From JANXQG01 sp963780045 (GTDB lineage Bacteria > Planctomycetota > Planctomycetia > Pirellulales > Thermoguttaceae): DNA of 64,000 nucleotides. The notes beneath the pieces were generated by a model. That model was not told the DNA's origin. It saw only the letters and a list, made by a program, of their open reading frames with translations, and made no database searches. The first letter of the stretch is position 1, and each line of letters begins with the position of its first letter. The position numbers and the translations under genes were made by a program. The stretch is taken from positions 2,356,001 through 2,420,000 of the forward strand of contig CAVZZZ010000001.1 of NCBI GenBank assembly GCA_963780045.1, written 5' to 3'. Positions 37,017 through 46,878 of the stretch are shown piece by piece.

Positions 37017-37915
37017 TCGCCGACGGGGCGCCCAACAGCGCGCAACTGTTCGTGCGAAATCTCGATGGGCCGGGCGGCCGCCTGCTCTTCCGGCGACAAG
37101 CGCACGTCGCCGCACTCGGCCAGAATGACGATCCGGTCATCGTCATTCTTCAGCCGCCTGCGGACCCGCTGCGGCGTGCCCAGGCCGTACAAGACGTGGC
37201 CCGCGCCGCAAATGACAATCGCCTTCCGCCCGCTTCCTTTTGCCGACTGCAAGTAGTCAGCCAGCGCGGCCGACATCGCTTCATCACGAGCGATCTGGGC
37301 CTCGATCATCGGGCGAAGCCGTTGGGGCGACGCGGCCATGTGGACCATCATCTGCGCGGCGAGAAGCTTTTCATAGGGCGGATCGTGCAGCTCCATCTCG
37401 GCCGGAAGCTTCTTCCGCATCGTCGGATCGAGCTTGGCGACGCCGCCCGATCGGGCAACCGCGCGGATCGCATTGGGGTCCGGCGCCAGACCGATGACCG
37501 GTGCTTTGGCCTTCCGCGCCGCCTCCAACACGGGTCGATACTGGGCGTAGTTGGGCCAGTGCTTCTGCCACGAGATTGCACGTGCCAGGCCGTCGAAATC
37601 GAGCTCACCGCGATTGAAGCGGTCGATCTCTGCCTGCTGGGCGGACTCCAATTGCTCCATCCCCACGACGAGAGCCGCGCCGCCTTGGGCCAACTCGTCG
37701 ATGACCTTGGCTTGCGTAGCGTGGTGTCGCTCAAGCGTGTGGCGCTCGCCCAGGTAAATGACGCGGGCCGTGGCGAGGTCTTTGATAGCTTGTGCCACTT
37801 CGACCGGCTCGCCTTCGCAGGAGTCGATCCACATCAGCGGACGATCGGCGGCGGCGCAGGCGGCGGAGCTAACGGCCACGAGCACAAAGAATTGCATGGC
37901 ATTCCAGGAACACAC
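36959..37915 (-). CDS. ChaN-like haem-binding (Tiki/EreA-ChaN superfamily) protein
   Basis: About 318 residues. A GTG at 37915 placed eight bases after an AGGAG site gives VCSWNAMQFFVLVAVSSAACA, a signal peptide. The core has VIYLGERHTLERHHATQAKV (the GExH motif), VVGMEQLESAQQAEIDRFNR, SWQKHWPNYAQYRPVLEAAR and KAIVICGAGHVLYGLGTPQR (the distal G-x-G-H motif). These are the marks of the ChaN/DUF399 family, which binds haem in some members and is hydrolase-like in others. An upstream ATG at 37945 is possible. It overlaps the end of the convergent gene by 58 bases. Confidence 0.84.
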   Translation of the reverse strand: MCSWNAMQFFVLVAVSSAACAAADRPLMWIDSCEGEPVEVAQAIKDLATARVIYLGERHTLERHHATQAKVIDELAQGGAALVVGMEQLESAQQAEIDRFNRGELDFDGLARAISWQKHWPNYAQYRPVLEAARKAKAPVIGLAPDPNAIRAVARSGGVAKLDPTMRKKLPAEMELHDPPYEKLLAAQMMVHMAASPQRLRPMIEAQIARDEAMSAALADYLQSAKGSGRKAIVICGAGHVLYGLGTPQRVRRRLKNDDDRIVILAECGDVRLSPEEQAAARPIEISHEQLRAVGRPVGDYVEVAWPAGANARASKPR

Positions 37916-37948
37916 GGCTTGTCTCCTCTTCATTCTCAGCACCAAAGG

Positions 37949-38737
37949 CTACTCCTCCAGCTTCAGCGGCCTGATCCAGATATTGCGGAAGCGGACGGCT
38001 GAATGGTGGTATTGCAGCACGAGCGGGCCGGTCTCCTCGAAGGAATCGTATCGGGCCACATCGCGATGCCGCGTTGTGCCCAGCGACGCCTTGTGGTACT
38101 GCACCAGCACGCCATTCCAGAGGACCGTGAAATAGGCCGGATGTACGACCTTCTGGCCCTCGAATCGCGGGGCGGTGAAAACGACGTCGTAGCTCTGCCA
38201 CTCGCCCGGCTTGCGGGCGGCGTTGACCAGCGGCGGCGTCTGCCCGTAGATCGCCCCGGCGATGCCGTCGGCGTAGATGCGGACGTCGTGCGACTCGATG
38301 ATTTGCAGCTCGTACTTGCCGTGGAAGATGATGCCGCTGTTGCCCCAGACCATGGGGTTTTCTGGCTTCTTCGGCGTTGCCCATTCGACGTGGAGCTGGC
38401 AATCGCCGAACGACTGCTTGCTGGCGAGCTCGCCGGTCTTCTCGATGTTAATCGCGCCGTCCTCGATACCCTCGGACTTGCCGCCCTTCCATTGGTCGAG
38501 ATTGCGCCCGTCGAAGAGCACGATGGCGTCCGAGGGCGGCGCGGAGTCGTTGCGGCCCGGTGCGACCATCGGCGGCTGCGGCCGGTCCCGGTCATGGACC
38601 CGCCACTGTGAGCCCGGCAGAAACGGCGTGTCCTTGTAGCCGAAAGGCTCGGCGGCGGGAAGGTAGGCGGCTGAAAGAAGGATTGCAGCGGCAAGCGGGA
38701 CGCGAAAGGAGCGAGGCGAGGAACGGAACCAAATCAT
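37949..38737 (-). CDS. DUF1080 (3-keto-disaccharide hydrolase) family secreted protein
   Basis: An intact 262-residue protein with a signal peptide (FRVPLAAAILLSAAYLPAA). The concanavalin-like DUF1080 fold shows in IVLFDGRNLDQWKGGKSEGI, then FGDCQLHVEWATPKKPENPM, WGNSGIIFHGKYELQIIESH and GEWQSYDVVFTAPRFEGQKV. Members of this family are abundant in planctomycetes and act on sugar polymers; the name 3-keto-disaccharide hydrolase is a family label and activity here is inference. AGGAG lies eight bases before the ATG. It is 33 bases upstream of the ChaN-like start and may share its transcript. Confidence 0.9.
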   Translation of the reverse strand: MIWFRSSPRSFRVPLAAAILLSAAYLPAAEPFGYKDTPFLPGSQWRVHDRDRPQPPMVAPGRNDSAPPSDAIVLFDGRNLDQWKGGKSEGIEDGAINIEKTGELASKQSFGDCQLHVEWATPKKPENPMVWGNSGIIFHGKYELQIIESHDVRIYADGIAGAIYGQTPPLVNAARKPGEWQSYDVVFTAPRFEGQKVVHPAYFTVLWNGVLVQYHKASLGTTRHRDVARYDSFEETGPLVLQYHHSAVRFRNIWIRPLKLEE

Positions 38738-38986
38738 GGGAGATCTCCTTGCTTCTGACGATCATAGGGGCGGAAGCCGAAACGGGACGTGTGCTATTGT
38801 AACACGTCAAGCAGCAAGAACGCGGGGGCGGTTCAACAAGGGAAGTCGCCTGGACCGGGTTGCGCCGTTACGCGCTCTCCAGCTTGCCCATTGAAACTAT
38901 AATGAAGCGTGAGCGGACGTGATAATGGTGCGAGCGTTCGTCCCACTGACGACAACTGTTCGGGCTGTAGGAAGAGGAATAGGGCA

Positions 38987-39205
38987 ATGGTCGGCGGCGG
39001 CAAATCAATCAGCGAATGCACAACACGCGAGATTCGTGCCTTGCTTGTTGCAGGTTCTGTGATTGCTCTTGCGATCGCGGCGGTGACGCTCGTTTCCAAA
39101 CAGCCGACTTTGTTCATCTGGCTTATACGTGGCCTCGTCGGCCTTTGGCTAACCACACTTTGGTACCAAAGCCTTCGAGAACTGAATCGGCGGAAACGCC
39201 TATAG
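38987..39205 (+). CDS. Possible small two-helix membrane protein
   Basis: A 72-residue open frame starting MVGGGKSISECTTREIRALL. Two hydrophobic helices (LLVAGSVIALAIAAVTLVSK, FIWLIRGLVGLWLTTLWYQS) are followed by a basic tail (RELNRRKRL). An AGGAAGAGG stretch ends about eight bases before the ATG. No homologue recognised. Its end overlaps a decayed DUF1854 fragment on the other strand by six bases. Composition and the helix pattern favour a real gene but evidence is modest. Confidence 0.5.
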   Translation: MVGGGKSISECTTREIRALLVAGSVIALAIAAVTLVSKQPTLFIWLIRGLVGLWLTTLWYQSLRELNRRKRL

Positions 39206-39325
39206 GAAGCGCTCCAGTATCCGCCGGCTCGCGCCGTCCAGCCGGCGGACGCTCTTGATGAGGCAGCGGATGCCGCTAGAATCGACGACCGCGGCGTGGT
39301 CGCGGCCCAAGCGTCGCAAGCAGGC
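39200..39325 (-). pseudogene. Remnant of a DUF1854 gene 3' end
   Basis: The minus strand from about 39325 to a TAG at 39202-39200 reads LRRLGRDHAAVVDSSGIRCL, then IKSVRRLDGASRRILERFL. This is a close copy of the C-terminus of the intact DUF1854 protein at 40457-40946 (VRRLDRDQASVVDSNGIRYL, IKSVRGLDGASRRILEHFL). No upstream part remains. It points to a past duplication of the DUF1854 gene on either side of the sigma-factor pair, with the copy now lost except for its end. Confidence 0.85.
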
Positions 39326-39409
39326 GGCGGGAACATCACGCCTGCTGTAATTTGCGCCGATTGAGAATTCCATTGAACCTTTTCCGCCCCGCGCGCAACG
39401 TAACAGGTA

Positions 39410-39976
39410 GTGAACGACGCGGCAGCACAGGTTTACGAACGATTGCTGGTCCTCCGGTGCCAGGCGGGCGATGAGGCCGCATTGGAGGAGCTGATCGCCC
39501 GCTTCTCGCCGGGAATACGGTTTTTTCTAAGGAAGATTACCGGTCGCATGGATGCGGCCGACGATCTGCTTCAGGAAACCTGGATCGACGTGTATCGCAA
39601 GATCAACCGGCTTCAGCGCCTCGAAGCATTCAAGACCTGGCTCTACCGCATCGCCCGCGACAAAGCCTATCGCGAGTTGCGGCGGCTGCCTTGGCAACCG
39701 GCGCCGCTGGATGGAAACCTGTGGGACACGGTTGCGGCGGCGGAGGTGGCCTTTACTGCCGATGAGGCGGAAGCCGTGCGCGCCGCCCTCGACCAACTGC
39801 CCGTTGAGCAACGCGACGTGCTGGTGCTGCGTTTCATGGACGAAATGACTTACGAGGAGATCGCGGACGTGACCGGCTGCCCGGTTGGGACCGTGCGCTC
39901 GCGAATCCATTACGCCAAACTGGCCCTTCGGGCAAAACTCGAACCAACACCGATCAGAAAGCGAGATTCATCGTGA
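39410..39976 (+). CDS. ECF-type RNA polymerase sigma factor
   Basis: A 188-residue sigma-70 family protein starting at GTG 39410 (MNDAAAQVYERLLVLRCQAG). Region 2 reads ELIARFSPGIRFFLRKITGR, MDAADDLLQETWIDVYRKIN and LEAFKTWLYRIARDKAYREL, and region 4 reads LDQLPVEQRDVLVLRFMDEM, TYEEIADVTGCPVGTVRSRI, HYAKLALRAKL, including the helix-turn-helix. It directs RNA polymerase to a special promoter set. The next gene starts on the stop (GTGA), so the two are translationally coupled, as are many sigma/anti-sigma pairs. Confidence 0.93.
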   Translation: MNDAAAQVYERLLVLRCQAGDEAALEELIARFSPGIRFFLRKITGRMDAADDLLQETWIDVYRKINRLQRLEAFKTWLYRIARDKAYRELRRLPWQPAPLDGNLWDTVAAAEVAFTADEAEAVRAALDQLPVEQRDVLVLRFMDEMTYEEIADVTGCPVGTVRSRIHYAKLALRAKLEPTPIRKRDSS

Positions 39977-40422
39977 GCGAAAAAGACTTTTCCGACGCAT
40001 TGCTTCGAGGCGATGACCCCATCGATCTGCAAGCGCTGACGCAGGCCGCGCTCCGCCGCGACCGGCGCAGGATATGGTTTCTGGGCATTGCTTGCGTCAT
40101 CGCTTGGATGGCCGTAGTAATGCTGCCCTGGGCGACGATCCTGCCCATGGTGGCGAAGGTTGCCAAGCAACAAATGGTGGACAACCGCGCCGGCGCGGGC
40201 CAAACGGCCAAGGATCGCGAACATTCGACTCTCGAACTGGCCAAGGTGATCGAATTCGGAACAGTAGCAGCCTTCTTCAGCAGCATGCTTTCGATGTTCG
40301 TGGCCGCGGTCTGCACCGTGTTGCTCATTGTCCTGTCCCGCCGCGCCACGCTGCGGCAAGTCAACGTGCGGCTTGCGGAGATTTCCGCCCAACTGAGGAC
40401 GCTCGCCGCGAAACCGAATTGA
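39973..40422 (+). CDS. Membrane protein coupled to the ECF sigma factor
   Basis: A 149-residue protein starting at a GTG that overlaps the sigma stop. It has two membrane helices (IWFLGIACVIAWMAVVMLPW and FFSSMLSMFVAAVCTVLLIV) and soluble ends; the C-terminal ~30 residues (RRATLRQVNVRLAEISAQLR) form a charged helix. The N-terminal acidic segment (EKDFSDALLRGDDPIDLQAL) could contact the sigma factor. It lacks a recognisable zinc anti-sigma motif (HxxxCxxC). An anti-sigma or membrane-sensor role is inferred from coupling only. Confidence 0.6.
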   Translation: MSEKDFSDALLRGDDPIDLQALTQAALRRDRRRIWFLGIACVIAWMAVVMLPWATILPMVAKVAKQQMVDNRAGAGQTAKDREHSTLELAKVIEFGTVAAFFSSMLSMFVAAVCTVLLIVLSRRATLRQVNVRLAEISAQLRTLAAKPN

Positions 40423-40456
40423 CCCTGGGTTCCGGCGTCGGCCGGGCCGGACGAAC

Positions 40457-40946
40457 CTACAGAAAATGTTCCAATATCCGCCGGCTCGCACCATCCAGCC
40501 CGCGGACGCTCTTGATCAAGTAGCGGATGCCGTTGGAATCGACGACCGAGGCCTGGTCGCGATCCAGCCGCCGCACGTCGTCCTCGTTGTTGAGCTGAAA
40601 CGACGTCTGCCCGCGGTCGGTCTCCACGGTCCAGTCGGAAGGCTCGTGGTGCGTCGCTGACAGGATGCGGCGGATCACGGGCACGAACTCCCGCTGGGCA
40701 AGCTCGCGCTCGATAACCTTTCGCACGTCCGCGGCCAGAACGCTGATATCGTTGACGCGGAGAATCTCCTGCCCGTGTTCGTCGCAAATCGAGAGCCAAT
40801 GGTCCGGGTCGGAGATTGGGAACGCCCGCACGGGCACGACGTTGGCGAACGTCTGGCCGTCATCGGTCGTCATCACAAGATGGCCGAAGGAGTCGCGCTC
40901 GATGCGGACCAGGAAGCGGAGACAGGTTGGTGACGGGTGAGGTCAT
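40457..40946 (-). CDS. Cyanophycin metabolism-associated DUF1854 protein (apparent frameshift)
   Basis: The main part (139 residues) begins MMTTDDGQTFANVVPVRAFP and continues IERELAQREFVPVIRRILSA, EPSDWTVETDRGQTSFQLNN and the terminal GLDGASRRILEHFL, matching DUF1854. A more natural start is the ATG at 40946 (MTSPVTNLS), which joins through LRFLVRIERDSFGHLVMTTD when two bases are added at a CTCCGCTTCC tract near 40920. DUF1854 genes sit with cphA and a dedicated ABC transporter in many bacteria, as here. The protein is small, soluble and of unknown mechanism. A decayed copy of its 3' end lies at 39200. Confidence 0.84.
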
Positions 40947-41087
40947 GGCACAGTGGTCAGTACGCGGTACCTCAGTACCCAGTATTCTCACTTCGGTTCC
41001 ACACTGGTACCTGAGTACTCGGTACTTGGTACTCCGAAGCGAATTGCCAAGCCTTGTGCCACAAATCATCATTTCCGAACCTGTACA

Positions 41088-43414
41088 TCACACGTCTCCC
41101 CCAGCAGCCCTGCCAAACGAAGAGAGCAAATCGCTCCGCTCGACGCCCTCCATCTCCCCGTTCCCTCCCGGCAATTCCAACTGTGCTCGATACAAGCGGG
41201 CGTAGAGACCGTCGCGGTCCAAAAGCTCCTGCTGCGTGCCGATTTCGACGATCCGCCCGCGCTCCATCACCACCAGCCGGCTCGCCCGCGCCAGCGTGCT
41301 TAAACGGTGGGCGATGGCGATCGTCGTCCGCCCGCAAATCAGGTTGTCCAAGGCAAGCTGGATTTCGCGCTCGGTTTCCGTATCGACGCTGGACGTGGCT
41401 TCGTCGAGGATCAGGATGCGGGGATCGATCAACAGCGCGCGGGCGATGCTGATCCGCTGCCGTTCGCCGCCGGAAAGCGACTGGCCCCGCTCGCCGACCA
41501 GCGAATCGTAGCCGTCGGGCAGGCGTAGGATGAATTCGTGGGCGCGGGCGGCCTTCGCCGCGGCGAGAATCTCCTCCCGCGCGGCGTCCGGCCGGCCGTA
41601 AGCAATGTTCTCCGCGATCGTGCCGTAAAACAGAAACGGCTCTTGCAGCACCAGGCCGATATGCCGGCGGTATTCCTCGATGGGAAACGAGCGGACGTCG
41701 GTTCCATCGACCAGCACCGCGCCTTCGGCCACGTCGTAAAAGCGGCAGGCCAGGTTTACGAGCGTCGTCTTGCCCGAACCGCTGGGGCCGACCAGGCCAA
41801 TCATCTCGCCTGGCTCGATGGTCAGGTCGAGATGCTCTAAAACCGAGCGGGTGCCGTAGCGGAAACCGACGTCGCGGAACTCGATGCGTCCCTGGAGGCG
41901 GCCTGGCGAGACGGGATGCAGCGGCTCCTGCACGGTCGCTTCGCGGTCCATAACTCCGAAGATCCGCTGCGCCGAGGCGGCCGCCCGTTGCGTGGCCGAG
42001 ACCATGCGGCTCATGGATTCCAGCCGCATGTAGAACCGGGCAATGTAAATGAGAAACAGGTTCCAGGTGCCGACCGTCACGTTGCCGTGGAAGACCTGCC
42101 AGACACCGACGATCCACACGATCAGCAGGCCGCCGTCGGTCAACAGCGTAATCACCGGCCCGAAGAACGACCACAGCCGGTTGACGCGGTCGTTGGCTTG
42201 CAGCACGCGGTCGTTGGCGCGGCGAAAGCGATCCACTTCCCGCCGTTCCTGAGCGAAGGCTTTAACAACGCGGATGCCGGGAATCGTATCGGCCAGCACG
42301 CTCGTCATCTCGGCCCAGGCGCGGCGTGCCCAACTGGAAGCCGCTGCGCAGCCGAGTGCGGACGCGGTGGACCAGATAGGCGATCACCGGCAGCGGCACG
42401 AGCGTCGCCAGAGCCAGCTTCCAGTCGATGCACAGCAGGATGACGGCGGTCATCAGGAACATCAGCACGTCGTTGACAAAATCCAACAAGCTGACGGAGA
42501 GGAAATAGCATATCCGGTCCGAATCGGAGCTGACCCGTGAAATCAGGTCGCCGGTCCGCTTGCCGCCAAAATACTCCAGCGACATGCCCTGCAGATGCGC
42601 GTAGGTGCGGTTGCGAAGGTCGGCGGCGACGCGCTCGCTGACCCAGGCGATGACATAGGTCCGCGCCCAGCCCAAGGCCCAGGTGAATATCGAGGCCAGG
42701 GCCAAGCCGCCCAACAGCCACGGCACCAGCCTGGCGTTGTAGATCCCTTTTTCCGTGAAGGGGATCAGCACGTCGTCCATCATCGGCCGAGTGAGATACG
42801 GCGGGACCATGCTCGCGGCCGCGCCGGCGATCGTCAACGCGGTGCCGAATCGCGCCATGCCGGCACGGTTGCGGGCGAAGGCCAAGAGCCGCAGGAGCGA
42901 ACGGCCGGCCTTGACGCCGGGCGCCATCAAGCAGGAGTCGCAAAAACTTTGCTCGCCAGTCAGAGGCGCCGCCGCAACTGGGGCAGCGTGCCTCGCCCGT
43001 CTCGCCGACATCGGCGGACACCGTTTGGCCGTTGCGAGACGCTTTCCAGCGATCGACGAAATGATGCGCCGACTTGGCTTTGGCCGGCGTGTACCGCCAT
43101 TGGGCCAATAGACCGCGGTCATCGACCAGTTGCAGCGCGGCGGCCCCGCCCATCTCGCGCACTTGCAAGCGAAAGTCACCAGAAAGCCGCCAAGATTCGT
43201 CTTTCCCATCTGCCGCGCTGACGATCCGCCCCGCGGTGAGCAACACTAAGCCGCGGGAAAAGTTCAAGGCCGAGTCCAAGTCCGGCTCGAACCATGCCAA
43301 CAACGGCTCGTTCGAATCGAGCAGCGACTCGACGGTGCCCCGCAAGCGGGTGGGAACTTCCGGACGAAGATCGGTTGGCTCGGAGGTGCTGGCAGACACT
43401 TGCAAAAAAAACAA
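41088..43414 (-). CDS. Cyanophycin metabolism-associated ABC transporter, fused permease/ATPase (two apparent frameshifts)
   Basis: About 775 residues. An N-terminal soluble part (TDLRPEVPTRLRGTVESLLD, LLAWFEPDLDSALNFSRGLV) leads to a zinc-ribbon-like stretch (CPSCGG ... TGEQSFCDSCLMAPGVK). Six membrane helices follow (FGTALTIAGAAASMVPPYLT, LVPWLLGGLALASIFTWALG, LMFLMTAVILLCIDWKLALA, GPVITLLTDGGLLIVWIVGV). The ATPase has Walker A GLVGPSGSGKTTLVNLA, the signature QSLSGGERQRISIARALLID and Walker B RILILDEATSSVDTET. The frame changes at about 42966 (GGCGCC) and 42330 (GCCGCGCC), both restored by two bases. The start is a TTG at 43414 or nearby. It probably moves cyanophycin or its dipeptide. Confidence 0.83.
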
Positions 43415-44077
43415 CTTGTGGACAACGATAAGGTCAATTGTAGCACTGGCTTACGTGCGGTGGAACCTCCGTTTGCAAAACACCGATTCGGTTTCCGACG
43501 CGACGTACGTCCGGCTTTTTATCTTGACCTAACAGCGGTCAGACTCAAAAGCTTGTCGTACATCTGAGCGTCGGGAAATCGGCGCGTACCCCTTGCTTTT
43601 CCCATCCCAAAAGGCTTCAATAAAGGTTACTGGGAAGCACGCAATCGACGGATCGGGCCACGCCGGCCGCTTCCCATTTTCCAGGACGCCTGACGCCGAA
43701 GCCCTTCGCAGTGACTGGCACTCGCACGGCTTTCTGCACCCTTGCCGGCTGGTTCTTTCGTTCCGTGCGGCTCCGATGCGTATAATTCGCAGTCGCCTAA
43801 CGACAGTCAGCGCGAAACTGCCCGCCGTTTCCGCGGTTAAAAATGCTGTGAAGCGCGGTTTGGAAGTAAAGTTTGCCGGTTACGCAGCCGATTGCCATGA
43901 GTATTTTTGATACCTCGGAAGAAACTTTTATGCCACCTATGGCGTAGAAGGAGAAAACCTGGATTTTTTCTGCTGCTGGGAGTGACTCGATAATCGACTT
44001 CGGGGACTAATCTATCACTTGCAAGCCTGCGAGGAGGAATGGTGGGGGAACGCATTTCCCTGCATCGAGAAGCAACT
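43415..44077. other. Gene-poor stretch upstream of cphA
   Basis: About 660 bases between divergent cyanophycin genes, so promoters for cphA and for the transporter should lie here. Open frames in it have no recognisable domains. An AGGAGG ribosome site lies at 44030-44035. No strong -10/-35 pair can be assigned. Confidence 0.5.
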
Positions 44078-46782
44078 ATGGAATTTCGTAAAGTGCTGGC
44101 ATTGCGCGGTCCAAACATCTGGACCAACGACCCCGTCCTGGAAGTTTGGGTCGATTTGAAGGATCTTGATCGGCCATCGACCGACTTTCCCGGTTTCAAC
44201 GACCGCCTGATGCAATGGCTGCCGACAATGATCGAGCACCGCTGCAGCGTCGGCGAGCGAGGCGGTTTCTTCCAGCGGCTTCGCGACGGCACCTATCCCG
44301 GCCACATCCTCGAACACGTCACGCTCGAATTGCAGTCGCTGGTAGGCCGCGAGGTCGGGTTCGGACGGGCTCGCGAGACCTCGGAGCCCGGCGTCTATCG
44401 CGTCGTCATCGCCTATCGCGACGAACGGCTGGCGCGGGAGTGCTTGAACGCCGGCCGGGAACTCGTCTTGGCCGCAATTCACGACCGCCCCTTCGATATC
44501 GCGGCCCAACTGCAGCGGCTCCGCCGGTTCGCTCAGGACGTCTGCCTGGGGCCGAGCACCAGTTCGATCGTCGACGCGGCCGCCGCCCGTGGCATTCCGG
44601 CATGGCGGATGAACGCGGAGAGCATGGTCCAGCTAGGCTACGGCGCGAAGCAGCGCCGCATTCGGGCCGCCGAGACCGATCGCACCGGCTCGATCGCGGA
44701 GGCAATCGCCCAGGACAAGGAATTGACGCGGACTCTGCTCAAAGCGGTGGGAGTGCCCGTGCCGGAGGGCCAGCCGGTTGCCGACGCGAACGAAGCGTGG
44801 GAGGCTGCCTGCGAGATTGGCGTGCCGGTGGTCGTCAAGCCCCGCGACGGCAACCAGGGCAAAGGCGTGGCCACAAACCTCTCCACGCGCGAGCAGGTCG
44901 TGGCCGCCTATCAGGCCGCGCTGGCCGAGAGCAAGCATGTCGTCGTGGAGAAGTTCGCGTCGGGCCACGATTATCGTCTGTTGGTTGTCGGCAACAAAGT
45001 GATCGCCGCCGCCCGCCGCGAGCCGGCCCAGGTGCAGGGCGACGGTGCGCACACGGTCCGCGAACTGGTCGAAGTTGCCAATCTCGATCCCCGCCGCGGC
45101 GAAGACCACGCCACCGCGCTCAGCAAAATCAAGCTGGACGCCGTCGCCCTCGGCGTGCTGGCCGATCAGGGTTATACGGCCGAATCTGTGCCGGCCGCCG
45201 GCGGCAGCGTCCTCATCCGCCGCAACGGCAATCTCAGCACGGGCGGCACCGCGATCGACGTCACCGAGCGGGTCCATCCGCAGGTGGCGGCGCGGGCGGT
45301 TGACGCCGCCCAGATCATCGGGCTGGACATCGCTGGAGTCGACGTCGTGGCAACCGATATCAGCGTCCCGCTGGAAGAACAGGCGGGCGTGGTCGTCGAG
45401 GTCAACGCGTCGCCGGGGCTGCGGATGCACCTGCAGCCCTCGGTGGGCGTGCCCCGGCGGGTCGGCGAGGCGATCGTCGGCACGCTCTTTCCCGATGGCG
45501 ACGACGGTCGCATTCCGGTCGCCGCCGTCACCGGGACTAACGGCAAGACCACGACGACGCGGTTCATCGCGCATATCCTTCGCGGTACGAACCTGCGCGT
45601 GGGTATGACCTGCACCGACGGCATATACATCGACGGCCGCCGCATCAATACGGGCGATTGCGCCGGACCGCGGAGCGCCGCGCCGTGCTGCTGAATCCCA
45701 ACATTGACGCAGCGGTTTTCGAGACTGCCCGCGGCGGCATCCTTCGCGAAGGGCTGGGCTTCGACCGCTGCGACGTGGCGGTCGTCACCAACGTTGGCCA
45801 GGGCAACCATTTGGGCCTGAGCGAAGTCCACACCGTCGAAGCGCTAGCCAAGGTGAAGCGGTGCATCGTCGATGTCGTCCCGCCCAACGGCACTTCGGTG
45901 CTCAACGCGGCCGATCCGCATTGCGAGGCGATGGCCCCGTATTCCGCCGGCAAAATCCGCTACTTCGCGCTGGACGGCAATCATCCGGTCATCTTGCGGC
46001 ATCGCGGCGTCGGCGGGCAGGCGATCTTTGTCCGCGACAACGCGATCGTTCTTGCCGAAGGTGAGAAGCAGGAAGTGTTCATGTCCTTGGACCGCGTGCC
46101 GTTGACCCGCGGCGGGACGGTGACCTTCCACGTGGAAAACACGCTGGCCGCGATCGCCGCCGCGCTGGCCATGAAAGTCCCGGCAGATGTCGTCCGTGCG
46201 CGGGCTGAGTCGTTCACCGCCGATCTGGACAAAGTGCCCGCGCGATTCAACATCCTCGATATCCAGGGCGCGACGGTGATCGTCGATTACGGCCACAATG
46301 CCAACGCGCTGGCCGCGCTGATTCCCGTGATGGACAAACTTCCGCACCAGCGGCGGGCCTGCGTCTACAGCGCCGCCGGCAACCGCCGCGATTGCGACCT
46401 CGTCGGCCAGGGCGAAATCTTGGGCAATGCCTTCGACCAGGTGGTTTTGTACGAAGACCACTATCTCCGCGGGCGGCCCGAAGGCGAGATCATCCGCCTC
46501 TTCCGCAGCGGCGTGGAAAAAGGCGCGCGGGCGAAGCAGATCGACGAAGTCCGCGGCGCCGATGCTGCCGTCGAATTCGCGCTCCGCCGCGCGCAGCCGG
46601 GCAACCTGATCCTCGTCCAGGCCGATACCGTCGACGAGACCCTGGCCTTCATCCGCCGCTACGTGGAAGCCATCGCGCCGGAGCCGGTCTTGGACGAGTC
46701 GATTGTCGCCGCCGCTCCGCTCGCTGCGGATGGCACGCCGGCGAAAGTCGTCGAGGCAGTGTCGTCTGGCGGGAAGTTCTGA
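44078..46782 (+). CDS. cphA: Cyanophycin synthetase (apparent frameshift)
   Basis: Makes the Asp-Arg polymer cyanophycin. It starts MEFRKVLALRGPNIWTNDPV (the ATG at 44039, closer to the AGGAGG, would add 13 residues). The N-terminal domain is followed by an ATP-grasp domain (IGVPVVVKPRDGNQGKGVAT, EEQAGVVVEVNASPGLRMHL) and a Mur-ligase-like domain with P-loop VTGTNGKTTTTRFIAHIL near residue 486. The second part holds NPNIDAAVFETARGGILREG, VVTNVGQGNHLGL and VIVDYGHNANALAALIPVMD. The break at about 45678 (RSAAPCC versus ERRAVLLNPN) closes with one or four bases in a GCGCCGCGCC tract. Total about 900 residues. Only one cphA copy is present here. Confidence 0.92.
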
Positions 46783-46878
46783 CACTGCTCACACTCTAGC
46801 TTTTTTGTAGCAATTGTTGTTAGGATAGCTATGGTTTCTGCGTAACTAGCGGGCCTTTCCTACGCGGGAAAAAGCATC

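Noticed and set aside
40972..41081. Short minus-strand frame starting MYRFGNDDLWHKAWQFA
   Set aside because: It resembles the start of four-helix-bundle (S23-like) proteins but is only ~38 codons and ends in GTAC-rich repeat DNA. Too weak to call.
43593..43910. Frame of 105 codons upstream of cphA
   Set aside because: No domain, no ribosome site, unlike composition; the stretch is probably regulatory.
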